Source of the DNA: Diplonema japonicum | Taxonomy: Eukaryota; Euglenozoa; Diplonemea; Diplonemida; Diplonemidae | Direction of reading: 5' to 3' | Assembly: GCA_964019335.1 (NCBI GenBank) | Contig: OZ025752.1 | Coordinates: 1 to 64,000, forward strand | DNA: 64,000 bases | Part shown: piece after piece, positions 39,399-48,498 of the stretch | Layout: each line of letters starts with the position of its first letter | Position numbering within the stretch: the stretch's first letter is position 1 | Program-made: the position numbers and the translations under genes | Notes under the pieces: model-generated | What the model was told of the DNA's origin: nothing | What the model saw: the letters and a program-made list of their open reading frames with translations, nothing else | Databases searched by the model: none

Positions 39399-41777
39399 AT
39401 GTTCCGCCGAACAGTCAGCCTTCTTCACAACTCTAAGTTCCCCAAAGCAGGGGGTGGGAGCATCGTGTGGCTGGCACCCTGCGCCAAGAGCTTCAAGAAG
39501 GACACACACCAGCAGCCTTCAATTGTATTCTCCGAGGGGAACAAAGTCGAGCCTTCTGTCTTCACCCTCCCGGATGACCCGACGGTGATTGTCGTCTCTG
39601 CACAGAAGGTGGATGCAGAGTTCTTCCAAGCGTGGCGGAAGAGGCTCCCGTCTGCTAAGCAGTTGACACTCATAAGGCGTGGCACGAGTCTCGGCTCCAT
39701 CGATATGAAGGCAGCTGCAGAGCATGACATCGAAGTCATCGCCACCCCCGGCATCAACAGCCCGCACGTTGCGCAGTATGTTGTTGAGACGCTTGACCTC
39801 AAGAGCGCTGTGGAGCAAAATGAAAAGATCAAGGCCGTTGTGATCGGGTTCGGAACGGTCGGGAGGTGCGTCGTGGATCTGATGAACGGGATGGGCGTCC
39901 GCCCCAGTGTCCTCACAAACTCGAGCATGCTTCCCGATGGTGATCTTTCGTCACTCCAAGCTGAAAAGTACAACCTCTCAGAGAGCAGCGCCACGCTGTG
40001 CTCATCGCTGGGCGATGCTTTGGACGGTGCGACACACGTTGCTGTGTGCTGTCCCTCTCCTGCGGACGGGAAGCCCCTCCTCACCGTGGAACACATCGAG
40101 CAGCTCCTCTCTGAGAAGAGACCTGGCATCCGCATATGTTGCATCGCACGACCAGACGTTTTCAGCACCGATGCCATTGTGCGCTTCGTGTCCTCCACTG
40201 GACATGACATGAAGCTGCAGTGCACGTTTGACTACGGCGACGCTGTGCTTGCTCCCGTGCGTGATGCGGTCAATGCGAAGGTTTCCGATGAAGCGAGGGC
40301 GGTCGTGCAGGAGCGTCTGGCGTGGACGACGAAGGCGATGCACTCCGAGGGCTGCAAGCAGGACATGGACGAAGCAGTCCTGCGCATCTTGAACCCTGAC
40401 CTCCCGAATTTTATCACAATAATTCGCGGTGGTGCTGGTGCGGAAGCCTCCCCGGACACCCGCAGCACGCTTGGTGTTCTGGGCGGACCCTCAGCCTGGA
40501 TGCAAGCGTTTCTCCACCTCAAGGATAATCACGCGCACAAAGTAATCTACTACCGACCCGAAGGGGGGAAAGCTATATGGGAATCGAGCGGCCGGCAGAT
40601 CAGCCTTCGCGAAAAGGTCACGAAGTTCACGCCACTGCTGACGGGCCCCAAGAACCTCGAGGTGTCGCCTGACGATGACAAGATGCAGCTTCTCGGCAAC
40701 CTCGTTCGAATGGGAACGAGCTTCCTGTACGAACGCTACTGTGACGCGCCACACGACGCGGTGCTGCAACAGGTCGAGACGTCGATCGCAAGATACAGAG
40801 AGTTGAACACCTACCTGGCGAGCGTGGGGGAGAAACCGATATGGATTGAGACGGGACGCTTAGTTATCGCAGGCAGTGTCGAACAAACCGATCTGTTCAA
40901 ATATGTTCGGGAATGGCGTGAGAAGAAAGGGCTGGTCGACACAGACAAGACACCCGCCGCAGAGGAATTTTTGAAGAAGCTGTCCGCTCCGGAAGGTGAG
41001 GTCCCGTTGCTGTTCAACAGCGGGTACGTCGGGTACCCCCTTGCTCACGGGGGGTTCATCACACCAGATGCGGAAGCTGTCGTGCACCGTGCACTAGCAC
41101 AGTTCGGTTCCCGCTTCCGCACTGTCAAGAGCAACGTCAAGAGTGTGACGGCACTGTCCGACTCGTATCTCATTTCGAGTGCAGATACAAGCGTCACGGA
41201 GGTGGGGAAGATCTACATGTCTCCAGGTGCGACCCACGTGGTTGAGGCCTCCTCGCAGGAGAGCAGCGGTTTCTCGCGTCTTTGCCCCCCGGTGGTCATC
41301 ACGGGTTTCTCTGCTGTGGTGCGCCAACGTATTTCACGCGACAGCCGTGCCAAGATCCTCTCTGCGTCGGGTTTGCGGGTTTGCAGTGCAAGCTTACGCG
41401 ACATCTTCACAACCCACCCAGCTGCGTTCATGACAGATGATTTCGAACTCACTCTCGAAAGCGTCGAGGAGGGAGGACAGGATTCGGTCATTCGCTGGAG
41501 GGTCACCGGTGGTGCGACCATTAACAGCACGGTGTGTAAGCTTGACCCCGAAGCCGCGATTTTAGTCCCTGTCCGGCGCTTCTTAGCCGGTGGGGACGAG
41601 AACGTCACCGTCGAGACTCGCAGCAGTGACACCCTTGGGGGTTACACACACTGCTCTCGTCAGTGCGGACCGCAGTTCTCTGAACAGATCGTGCCTTGGG
41701 GCGTGCGTGGCCGCATCGCTTTGTCGTGGGGCCACTGGGGAGTCACCTTGGCCGGGCAGAACATGTGGGACATCTAA
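39399..41777 (+). CDS. fusion of 2-hydroxyacid-dehydrogenase-like and FAD-oxidoreductase-like domains
   Basis: 792 residues, one exon. The start MFRRTVSLLHNSKFPK is basic and hydroxylated, like a mitochondrial presequence. Residues about 50-310 resemble a D-isomer 2-hydroxyacid dehydrogenase: VIATPGINSPHVAQYVVET (compare the family's NxPGxNxxxVAE), and a Rossmann glycine motif VVIGFGTVG near 147-155. Residues about 400-792 resemble the back half of DAO-type FAD oxidoreductases: an ETGRLVIAGS..DLFKYV substrate-domain strand, GYPLAHGGFITPDAEAVV, KIYMSPGATHVVEASS and a terminal SWGHWGVTLAGQNMWDI where DAO proteins have GHxxxGxTLxPxTG. The canonical N-terminal FAD-binding GxGxxG of DAO is not obvious, so this half may not bind FAD normally. 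A mitochondrial hydroxyacid or amino-acid redox role is an inference. Confidence 0.75.
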   Translation: MFRRTVSLLHNSKFPKAGGGSIVWLAPCAKSFKKDTHQQPSIVFSEGNKVEPSVFTLPDDPTVIVVSAQKVDAEFFQAWRKRLPSAKQLTLIRRGTSLGSIDMKAAAEHDIEVIATPGINSPHVAQYVVETLDLKSAVEQNEKIKAVVIGFGTVGRCVVDLMNGMGVRPSVLTNSSMLPDGDLSSLQAEKYNLSESSATLCSSLGDALDGATHVAVCCPSPADGKPLLTVEHIEQLLSEKRPGIRICCIARPDVFSTDAIVRFVSSTGHDMKLQCTFDYGDAVLAPVRDAVNAKVSDEARAVVQERLAWTTKAMHSEGCKQDMDEAVLRILNPDLPNFITIIRGGAGAEASPDTRSTLGVLGGPSAWMQAFLHLKDNHAHKVIYYRPEGGKAIWESSGRQISLREKVTKFTPLLTGPKNLEVSPDDDKMQLLGNLVRMGTSFLYERYCDAPHDAVLQQVETSIARYRELNTYLASVGEKPIWIETGRLVIAGSVEQTDLFKYVREWREKKGLVDTDKTPAAEEFLKKLSAPEGEVPLLFNSGYVGYPLAHGGFITPDAEAVVHRALAQFGSRFRTVKSNVKSVTALSDSYLISSADTSVTEVGKIYMSPGATHVVEASSQESSGFSRLCPPVVITGFSAVVRQRISRDSRAKILSASGLRVCSASLRDIFTTHPAAFMTDDFELTLESVEEGGQDSVIRWRVTGGATINSTVCKLDPEAAILVPVRRFLAGGDENVTVETRSSDTLGGYTHCSRQCGPQFSEQIVPWGVRGRIALSWGHWGVTLAGQNMWDI

Positions 41778-42616
41778 ACAAGTCGTTAAACTGCCGACGC
41801 TTCTGGCGAGCAGACAGTTTTTTCTCCCACTGCGTTCTGCTATTTTCACTATTCTTTCCGGCAATAGACTGAAAGCACCTCTGCTTAATTCCTGGTACGT
41901 GGGAAGCTCCTCTTGGGGATGTCAGTCACTTTTATTCTTTTATGCCTTTGTTTCTTGAAGTCGACAAGAAAAAGCGGCGAGGGTCAAGCGGATACGCTGC
42001 AGGCGACATGGCTGAGGGAGAAAAGGAGGCGCGCTTTTCTGGCGCAGTCATGCAAGAAGGTGAGAACACTACGATCCATTGGCCGCGACCACGTCGTTGG
42101 CTTTGATAGAAGGGCATTGTTGCATCGGGGCTGACAGCGACCACACTGAGATAAACGTCGGCTAGGCAGTAGGGTGAGTAGCAGGGAACGACCCCAAAAG
42201 GGGAGCATCATAAGGTAGGCACGGCACTGCGGTGGGCCGTTGCTAACCACTTCGTTCCTATCATGGTGAATTCTTTTTTATTCTAGTCTCTATTTTCGTA
42301 CAGTATTTATCCCTCTTCACCTGTTTTTTTTAATACTTTTTTCGCTTTTTATTCCCGCTTGCAATATCATTTTGAAGAAATCCCACCAGTGCCAAACTAT
42401 TCTTTTTTTTTTTTTTTTTTTTTTTTTTTTCAGTGAGCACCCCCATGCACACTGAAATTTTATCGAGTTTATTTTGTCTGTGCTTCAGGGGCTTTGTTGA
42501 AACAAAACTAGACCAGCTTTGGGGGTCTGTAGTTCTGGAGAAATAGTATCAAGGGGAAGATCATGTCTTCACTGTCACAATCACCAGATTGGTCTTTACA
42601 CCATTTTCTCGGCTGG
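41778..42616. other. intergenic with dispersed repeat
   Basis: No supported gene. 42430-42515 shares TGAGCACCC..CACACTGAAATTTTATC with the repeat at 39080. A T-run lies at 42402-42430. Confidence 0.6.
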
Positions 42617-42625
42617 TAATTCTCG

Positions 42626-42844
42626 TTTTCTCTCACTTGACTGAGGGAATAATGTAATTCAGCCCTCTTCGGCTGTCCCAAAGCAGAGCACGGGTTGGTG
42701 GGGGACCAGGGCTCCTCCTGCTTGCAGAAGCCTGGTCCTTTGCCCTCCCTATTTCCCCATGGTTTCCCTTCACCTTTTTTTCCCTTTTCTCAGGTGTTGC
42801 TCTCCATGGCGGCCCTGCTTGGTATTTTGAAAAAAAAAAAAAAA
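42626..42844 (+). mobile_element. 5'-truncated non-LTR retrotransposon copy A (3' end only)
   Basis: 219 bp of 3' untranslated sequence ending in an A-run, flanked by TAATTCTCG at 42617-42625 and 42845-42853. It is nearly identical to 43955-44167, the 3' end of copy B. The right duplication continues into TAGCCCGT, the 5' edge of the tRNA-Arg gene before copy B separated them. Confidence 0.85.
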
Positions 42845-42861
42845 TAATTCTCGTAGCCCGT

Positions 42862-43769
42862 ATAAAAGCGTGGCTGAGAGGAAGGTCGCGTGCGAGATAC
42901 AACAGCGACTCCCCCGGCCACCACCGCCTCGTCACCGGTGGCGAATGTCTCTCTCTCCCACCACTCAGTAGGAGGGATGAGGTCCTGATCATTCGGCTCC
43001 GGACCGGACACACGCCTTTGATGAGGGGGTACCTCCAGCTCAAGGGACCCCTGAGGGCTGAGGGGAGTCATCACCTCACCTGCCCCGCCTGCAACGTTCA
43101 ATCACCGCTCGACGCTGATCACCTGCTGAGGGGCTGTCATTCTCTGGCTCCCACAGCTAAGTCCTTCTACGACACTGGGCTGCCGCTCCGCGCGCTGCTT
43201 TCCAAGCACTCCGCCGAGGTCTGCGCCTTCATCGAGGCCTCCGGGCTCTTATCATGGTCTGAGTGTGGGATCTTCCCCCCGGCCGACGCATAACATCCCT
43301 CGCCCACAACTACGCGGTGGCGACCGAGCTTCGGTCTGCGCACTTCCCCCTTGGCTTCCCCAGACAAGCTGAAACGGTCATCTCGCGGCTGCGGATTGGT
43401 CACTCGGCTCTCTTCTTCGGCTTCCTGCAGACTGCTGGCCCGAACAGGAAGCACAAGGGTGTGCTCCGGTGCCCAGCCTGCCACGCAGCACCGATGTCCA
43501 GGGAGCATGTTGTCGGTGGGTGCCCTGTGATCGGGAGGGGGGCGATCGACACTCCTGCTGGTACTCCCTCCCTAGCCTTCTCTCTGTCGAGACGCGTGAC
43601 CCAGATCTACGACCTCATTGTTGAGTCTGGCCTGCTCGCCTGGTCACGCTCCGGACTGTTCACCTCGCCATCATCCCTGGCGTCTACAGACGTCACTGCA
43701 CCTTCAAACGTGCCGCCCCCTCCTCCGGTCTCTCTTGACGCCGGTCCCGCGGCCCCCGTGCTGCGCTAA
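42862..43769 (+). pseudogene. ORF2 C-terminal region with two RLRxGH / CxxC...HxxxxC modules
   Basis: Frame 1 (to 43293) reads RLRTGHTPLMRGYL, then CPACNVQSPLDADHLLRGC and SGLLSWSECGIF. The next frame (43263-43769) repeats the series: RLRIGHSALFFGFL, CPACHAAPMSREHVVGGCP, SGLLAWSRSGLF, ending PVSLDAGPAAPVLR. RLRTGHT followed by a CxxC-HxxxxC knuckle is the usual region after RNase H in APE-type (Jockey/I/Ingi-like) elements. The module is duplicated in tandem and the two copies lie in different frames, so a frameshift near 43270-43290 is needed to read through. Confidence 0.75.
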
Positions 43770-44167
43770 GGGACCGCCCCACGTGTGTGTGTGAAATGAA
43801 TTGTTGTGTCTCCCCATTCTCTCTTCCTCTCCTTGTTTTCCCATTTCCCCTTTCCTTTTATGATTCGCTCAATAGGAGCAATACCTCCCTGGGGGGCTTT
43901 CCGCCGGAGGTTCCAGCCAAAGAAGGACATCCAGCTGGAAGGTAGGCCCCCGTTTTTCTCTCACTTGACTGAGGGAATAATGTAATTCAGCCCTCTTCGG
44001 CTGTCCCAAAGCAGAGCACGGGTTGGTGGGGGACCAGGGCTCCTCCTGCTTGCAGAAGCCTGGTCCATTGCCCTCCCTATTTCCCCATGGTTTCCCTTCA
44101 CCTTTTTTTCCCTTTTCTCAGGTGTTGCTCTCCATGGCGGCCCTGCATTGGTATTTAAAAAAAAAAA
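42862..44167 (+). mobile_element. 5'-truncated non-LTR retrotransposon copy B, inserted at tRNA-Arg 5' edge
   Basis: 1306 bp ending in an A-run and flanked by an 11-bp duplication TCGTAGCCCGT at 42851-42861 and 44168-44178. The right copy includes the first six bases of the tRNA gene. It carries the C-terminal end of an ORF2 and about 210 bp of 3' UTR shared with copy A. Confidence 0.88.
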
Positions 44168-44172
44168 TCGTA

Positions 44173-44245
44173 GCCCGTGTAGCCCAATGGATAAGGCGTT
44201 TGCTTCCTAAGCAAAAGATTGTGGGTTCGATCCCCACCATGGGTG
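44173..44245 (+). tRNA. tRNA-Arg (anticodon CCT)
   Basis: Acceptor GCCCGTG pairs with CATGGGT (44238-44244) with discriminator G; the D arm is GCC/GGC; the anticodon stem TTTGC/GCAAA encloses loop TTCCTAA with CCT at 44206-44208, reading codon AGG. The T arm is GTGGG/CCCAC with loop TTCGATC. A-box (TAGCCCAATGG) and B-box (GGTTCGATCCC) are both present, so pol III promoter elements survive the insertion. No intron. Confidence 0.95.
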
Positions 44246-44800
44246 TTCTTTTCCCCCCAACGACTTTTCCTTTTTACTCTTGGTTTGAAGTGATGTCCTC
44301 GACTTGTTTCTCTGTAACAACGCAAATCAAACTTTCTTTCAGTTCCGTCGCCTTCAACCTCGAACTTTGTTTCCACCATCCACGGTAACTTGCAACTTAA
44401 GTGTTTTTCTCTTATTATTATTGGGGGAAAACACCTTTCACGGTAAGTAAATAACTTTTTTCCACCAAGTACTGTGAGCAGTATTTTCTCTAATTCACGG
44501 TGGAACGTGCAGGCTCAACCGGGGTTCGGAACCCATGGAAAGAACGTATTCTGGAAGCTTGCAAAAGCTATTTCGAAAGACAGCTTCAAGAAAGCCAGAG
44601 ACGAGGTGTTTTAACTTTGCATAAAGAAAGGTTGAGAACACTCAAATGGCAAGCCGTGCTCAAGTATTTATCGTGAGCCCTTGGAACTGGGCAGTCACAT
44701 GTTCCAGTTTGCACCTTCTCAAACGTACCTGATGCGAGGTTTCCGTGGATGTCGGAAAATGACCGCAACCAAAAAACGTGGAAGGAAAGAAAAGAAAAGA
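44246..44800. other. tRNA downstream region, no gene seen
   Basis: TTCTTTTCC follows the tRNA and can serve as a pol III terminator. The rest shows no supported ORF until the decayed element fragment at 44804. Confidence 0.55.
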
Positions 44801-44803
44801 AAA

Positions 44804-45532
44804 ATGTCGACCTCCAACAACAAGAAGGAGAAGAGGCCCCCGCCCACAAGTCCAGGACTGAGGAAGTCCTGGAGAAAGCCCGCGAGGAGCGGGTAAGGGA
44901 CAACGCCGCCGCCAGGGCGAAGCGCACGCTCGAGGAGGTGGAGAGGAAGCGTGCAGAGGGGGTCACGGTGGTGACACCCTCCCCGGGCAAGGGAAGAAGG
45001 CGGCCAGAAGGGCCAGACAGAAGGCAGCAGCTGCTGACGCTGCCACCGCCGCCGCCGCCGCCGCTTCGGGCTCCGACGATTCTGTCGTCTTAATTAGCGA
45101 GTCGCCGGGCGTTGTCACCTCGTTCACGGTCGACACGCCTGAGGTCAGGAGGGCGAGGATGAGGACTGCTGCCGCCGACACCACTGCTCCTGCGCCTGCT
45201 CCAGCCTCTACTGCTGACACCACTGCTCCTGCTCCGGCTCCAGCCCCTACTACGAGGCCTTCCAGCTGGCGAAGGCACTGGGCGGGTTGTCCCTGGGGGT
45301 GGCCCATCGCAAGGGTTGGACCGTGAGGTGCCTGCCGGAGACGGAGCAGCGTCTGAGGGAGGCCCTCGCCAAGCAGAGGACAAAGCGTCGGTACCTGCTC
45401 ACCGGAGCCCCGCTTGCTTGACTGGGCCACGGGGTCTTCACGTCGCCGTCTGCGGCAACGGCAGGTACCGCTGCCCCTTCGTACATCCTGTCCCCGCCGG
45501 TTGTCTCCCTTGACGCCGGCCCTGCGGCCCGC
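44804..45532 (+). pseudogene. non-LTR ORF fragment (possible ORF1 joined to ORF2 tail), frameshifted
   Basis: Reading across frames gives a basic start (MSTSNNKKEKRPPP), a Glu/Arg-rich helix (REERVRDNAAARAKRTLEE), an Ala-rich stretch with SGSDDSVVLISESPG, then FQLAKALGGLSLGVAHRKG and a stop near 45421. The end PVVSLDAGPAAR resembles the tail of copy B (PVSLDAGPAAP), so it is from the same family. Two or three frameshifts make it non-functional. Confidence 0.55.
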
Positions 45533-45689
45533 TGAAGTGAGTAGGGTGAGATCAACTTTTCAATTCTTTTAGTGCTTACGTTCCCTTCCCTTCTCTTCCA
45601 CTTCCTCCATGTTATCATCATCATCCGGCGTCTGGCCTTTCTCTTACCAGTATGCCAAAAACAAAAAACGTAGCCGCTCTCCAAAGAGA

Positions 45690-46135
45690 AGTCATGGAGG
45701 AGCCTCTGCTCCAAGTTCAGCTCCTCCAAGAACTTGCCTGCGGCATTCAAGGCAGTCAAGGAGCTCGACGGCAGGTCATGGAGGCCACCGATGCCCCCCC
45801 TTCAACACGGCGACGCTCTTCTCACAGGCAACAAGGCTAGGGCCGATCGTCTCGGACGCTACTACGAGACGATCTGCGGAGACGACACTGTCCCTGGTCT
45901 CGACACAACAGGACAGACGCAGGAACCCTACGAGGGCGGAACGGGCTACTTCACGATGGACGAACTGCTGAGACAACTGCTCAGGACGAGAACGAAGAGT
46001 GCTGCAGGCGACGATGGAATCTTCAACGTGATGCTGATGCGTCTGGGTAGGGAATCCCTGAGAATCGTTCTACAGCTGTTCAATCTCTCCTGGGCGAGCG
46101 GGCAAGTTCCGGAGGGTGTACTCCAGATGATTCCT
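45690..46135 (+). pseudogene. reverse transcriptase N-terminal fragment, + strand
   Basis: The frame reads KSWRSLCSKFS, AFKAVKELDGR, PPMPPLQHGDALLT, KARADRLGRYYETICGDD, then FTMDELLRQLLRTRTKSAAGDDGIFN (the RT opening xxxSAxGxDGI). It continues into LQLFNLSWASGQVPEG, the usual linker between endonuclease and RT core, and is cut off near 46135 where minus-strand endonuclease sequence begins. Confidence 0.75.
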
Positions 46136-47035
46136 GTACCCCTCCCAGTCAGCTTTTTTGAAGCTGAATTTCTTAATGGTTGGTCCGGTTTCGTATTTCG
46201 TTCTTATCCGGATGGACATGGGTATGTGGTCAGACCCCCATGAATCGAGGGTTGTCCAGGATCTAGAGTCCATGTCTGGCCCGCTTATCACCAGGTCCGG
46301 TGATGATAAGGAACCTCTTGTGTTCAATAGTGTCGGTGTGGCTTTGTCATTCCAGGGTCGCATCCCTTTCTCGATCATCCACTTTGCGACTTTGTCACCT
46401 ATGAGGTCCTCTTTCTTTCTTCTCCCGTCCCACAGAGGGTGGTGGGCGTTGAAATCCCCCATGATTAAGGTTCTGTCCCCTGTCGGGAGTGTGTTCGGGT
46501 TGAAGTAGGTGTCGATGCTCGGTCTGTCATCGCTCGGATCTGACGGCGATGTTGGTGGAAGGTAGATGTTCACCAGGAGGATCTCCTTTTGACCTGGCGG
46601 GTATATCTTGACGTCCAGTCTTTCCGTCACGTCATTTTTCTTCTCCTTCCTTTCGACACCGCTAGCGTTGATGCCTTCTTTCACGAGAGTCAGTAAGCCG
46701 CCCCCTTTTATGGGGAAATTCCTCCTTCTCGGTCGCGTCCTGTCTCTTCGGAAAGCTCTGTACCCTTCGAACCAGCCGTACCGGATCGCATCGTCTGATG
46801 TTAGGTGTGTCTCTTGGAGACACAGGATGTCCGGCGCTGTTTCTTCGATAGCCTTCTCGATTTCGGCCTTCCTAGCTCTGAGGGACCTCACGTTCAGCGA
46901 GACTATCTTCAGCCATCCGTCTTTCGCGGCTGGCCCCGGGTTCTGCTCGACGTCACCGCACGCCAAGATGTCCATATCATGTGGTCCGCAACCTTTGCGC
47001 ATCTTTCTCGGTGTGGTCGAGGGTCGTTTCAGCAT
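46136..47035 (-). CDS. non-LTR ORF2 N-terminal part: 2A-like peptide and APE endonuclease
   Basis: From Met at 47035 the frame reads a short basic leader, then ILACGDVEQNPGP (2A-like motif, core at 46931-46957), then an apurinic-endonuclease-type domain: IVSLNVRSLRARKAEIEKAI, ILCLQETHL, GGGLLTLVKEGI, TLIMGDFNAHHPLWD, SSPDLVIS and WGSDHIPM, in canonical order with the catalytic E, D-x-N and S-D-H residues. The frame stays open to 46070 but the RT that should follow is absent; instead an RT fragment lies on the opposite strand. The frame is also open upstream through a homopolymer-rich leader to 47695, so the true start is uncertain. Confidence 0.85.
46931..46957 (-). other. 2A-like ribosome-skipping motif
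   Basis: Encodes GDVEQNPGP, an exact match to the D-(V/I)-E-x-N-P-G-P consensus. By analogy with 2A in other non-LTR elements, skipping between the last Gly and Pro would release a short N-terminal peptide and start the endonuclease part at Pro. Confidence 0.85.
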
Positions 47036-47039
47036 GTAT

Positions 47040-47532
47040 GTCACTCTGCCTTTGTGGTCACCCCTACCTTCAGGTCTTCGAAGATAGGGTTGTACGACTT
47101 GGGGGGGGCCGGCCCTAACAGACCTTACGTCGCCACCACTAACGCCTTGTCCCGTTTGGACACCCCTATACGTGCGGGGCCGGCCAGGATTTAGCCGCGA
47201 GTTGTAGCCAAGTCGTACGAGCTTCCTTCGCGCAGAGAGATGACATTGCTGTGACCCGTTGTCGTCGTCGTCGTCGTGTATTATTTTTTTTTTATTTATA
47301 TATTTTTTTTTTGTTGTTTTTTTTTTTTTCTCTTGTTCTTTTATTTTCTTTATGTTTTTTTTTTTGTTTTTGTTTTTTTTTTTATGGTTTTTTTTTTTTT
47401 TTTTTTTTTTTATTATTTTTTTTTTTGTAGACGAATTGGGGGGTTGGGGGCTTAATAGGGAAACACTTTCTTTTTTCTTTTTTTTTTCTTTCTTATCTAT
47501 TATGGTAAAATGGAAAAAACTTATCACCTTTT
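47040..47532. other. ORF1-ORF2 spacer, T-rich
   Basis: On the + strand, (GTC)n near 47256-47275 then a T-dominated stretch to about 47430. On the minus strand this is A-rich leader sequence between ORF1 stop and ORF2. No supported gene. Confidence 0.6.
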
Positions 47533-48498
47533 TCACCTCTTCTTTGATTTTCCGCCTTTCCCGGACTTCTTCGCTGTGTCCGGTGTGCTCGGTGTCGGCG
47601 ATGTCGAGGTGGAGGAGGAGGTTGTCCCCTTCGAACCCTTCGAGCCCCCTGGTGCGTAGGGCGCTGCCTTCAGCGACACCTTTGCAGAGGCCCATTCCTG
47701 GCCCCTGCGCCTTCCTGGTTTTGCTCCGGCGGGAGTGTCTTCCAACTCCGTTTCCGAGCCCGAGGATGGCTGGTGTTGCTGTGGGGTGTTCGGTTCCAGC
47801 TCCGGTCCGATGAATTTGGACGGTGTCGGGGCTGTGGGTGTGGCGGTGGTTTGGGCCTTTTTGGCCTTTAGGGCCGTTCTTCTGGCGGTGTCCCTCGCGT
47901 CCCGCTCCTCCTGCTTGGCCATCATGGCACGCACCCCTTTCTCCAGAGCCTCCTGTTGACTCCTCAGCTGCTCCATCAGAGCCGGGAGGCTGGTCCTGAT
48001 CTCTGCCAGACCCTCTCCCTGCTTCCGCAGCTCCTCCCCCTGCACACTTACCTGTTTCTGCAGGGGTTGGATGCTGGTCTGGACGGCTGCCAGTCCTTCC
48101 CCCTGCTTCAGCACCGCCTCCCCTTGCGCACTGACCTGTTTCTGCAGGGCCGGGTAACTGGACTGTGCTTCTGCCAGAGACGCCCTCTGTCTCTGCAGTT
48201 CCTCTCTCTGCGCGGTGATCTCCTGTCTCTGCGCCGAGAGTTCGGCCCTCTGCGCCGCAACTTCTTGATGCAGATTCTGCATCTGGGCTACCATATCTGG
48301 CGAGATTGTTGCTGTTGTTGGGGGGGCTCCTGTGTGTTTTTTTGGGGTGTGGCGGTCCTCTTCCTCCACTCTTCTACTGCCTTGCAGTAGAGCTGCCACC
48401 CTACCGACCGGCCGTAGAATTCCAGAAATTCTTCTGGGCTGTACCTGTCTTGGTGGACTTTTGTTCTTTTTTTTTTTTCTTCCCCCTTCCTCGACCAC
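47533..48498 (-). CDS. non-LTR ORF1, downstream frame: coiled-coil region
   Basis: Strongly heptad-patterned Gln/Glu/Ala helix (MQNLHQEVAAQRAELSAQRQ onward, about 150 residues with internal near-repeats LQKQVSAQGE and LQKQVSVQGE), then a Ser/Thr/Pro-rich, Lys-rich tail ending GKGGKSKKR. This resembles coiled-coil ORF1 proteins of non-LTR elements, which trimerise and bind RNA. It has no good start of its own; the likely route in is a -1 shift from the frame at 48288-48905. Confidence 0.7.
   Translation of the reverse strand: MVEEGGRKKKKNKSPPRQVQPRRISGILRPVGRVAALLQGSRRVEEEDRHTPKKHTGAPPTTATISPDMVAQMQNLHQEVAAQRAELSAQRQEITAQREELQRQRASLAEAQSSYPALQKQVSAQGEAVLKQGEGLAAVQTSIQPLQKQVSVQGEELRKQGEGLAEIRTSLPALMEQLRSQQEALEKGVRAMMAKQEERDARDTARRTALKAKKAQTTATPTAPTPSKFIGPELEPNTPQQHQPSSGSETELEDTPAGAKPGRRRGQEWASAKVSLKAAPYAPGGSKGSKGTTSSSTSTSPTPSTPDTAKKSGKGGKSKKR

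Noticed and set aside
41366-41386. Two TTTGCGGG-like units inside the oxidoreductase gene
   Set aside because: They fit the reading frame (SGLRVC) in well-conserved coding sequence; two copies by chance are plausible and no array is present.
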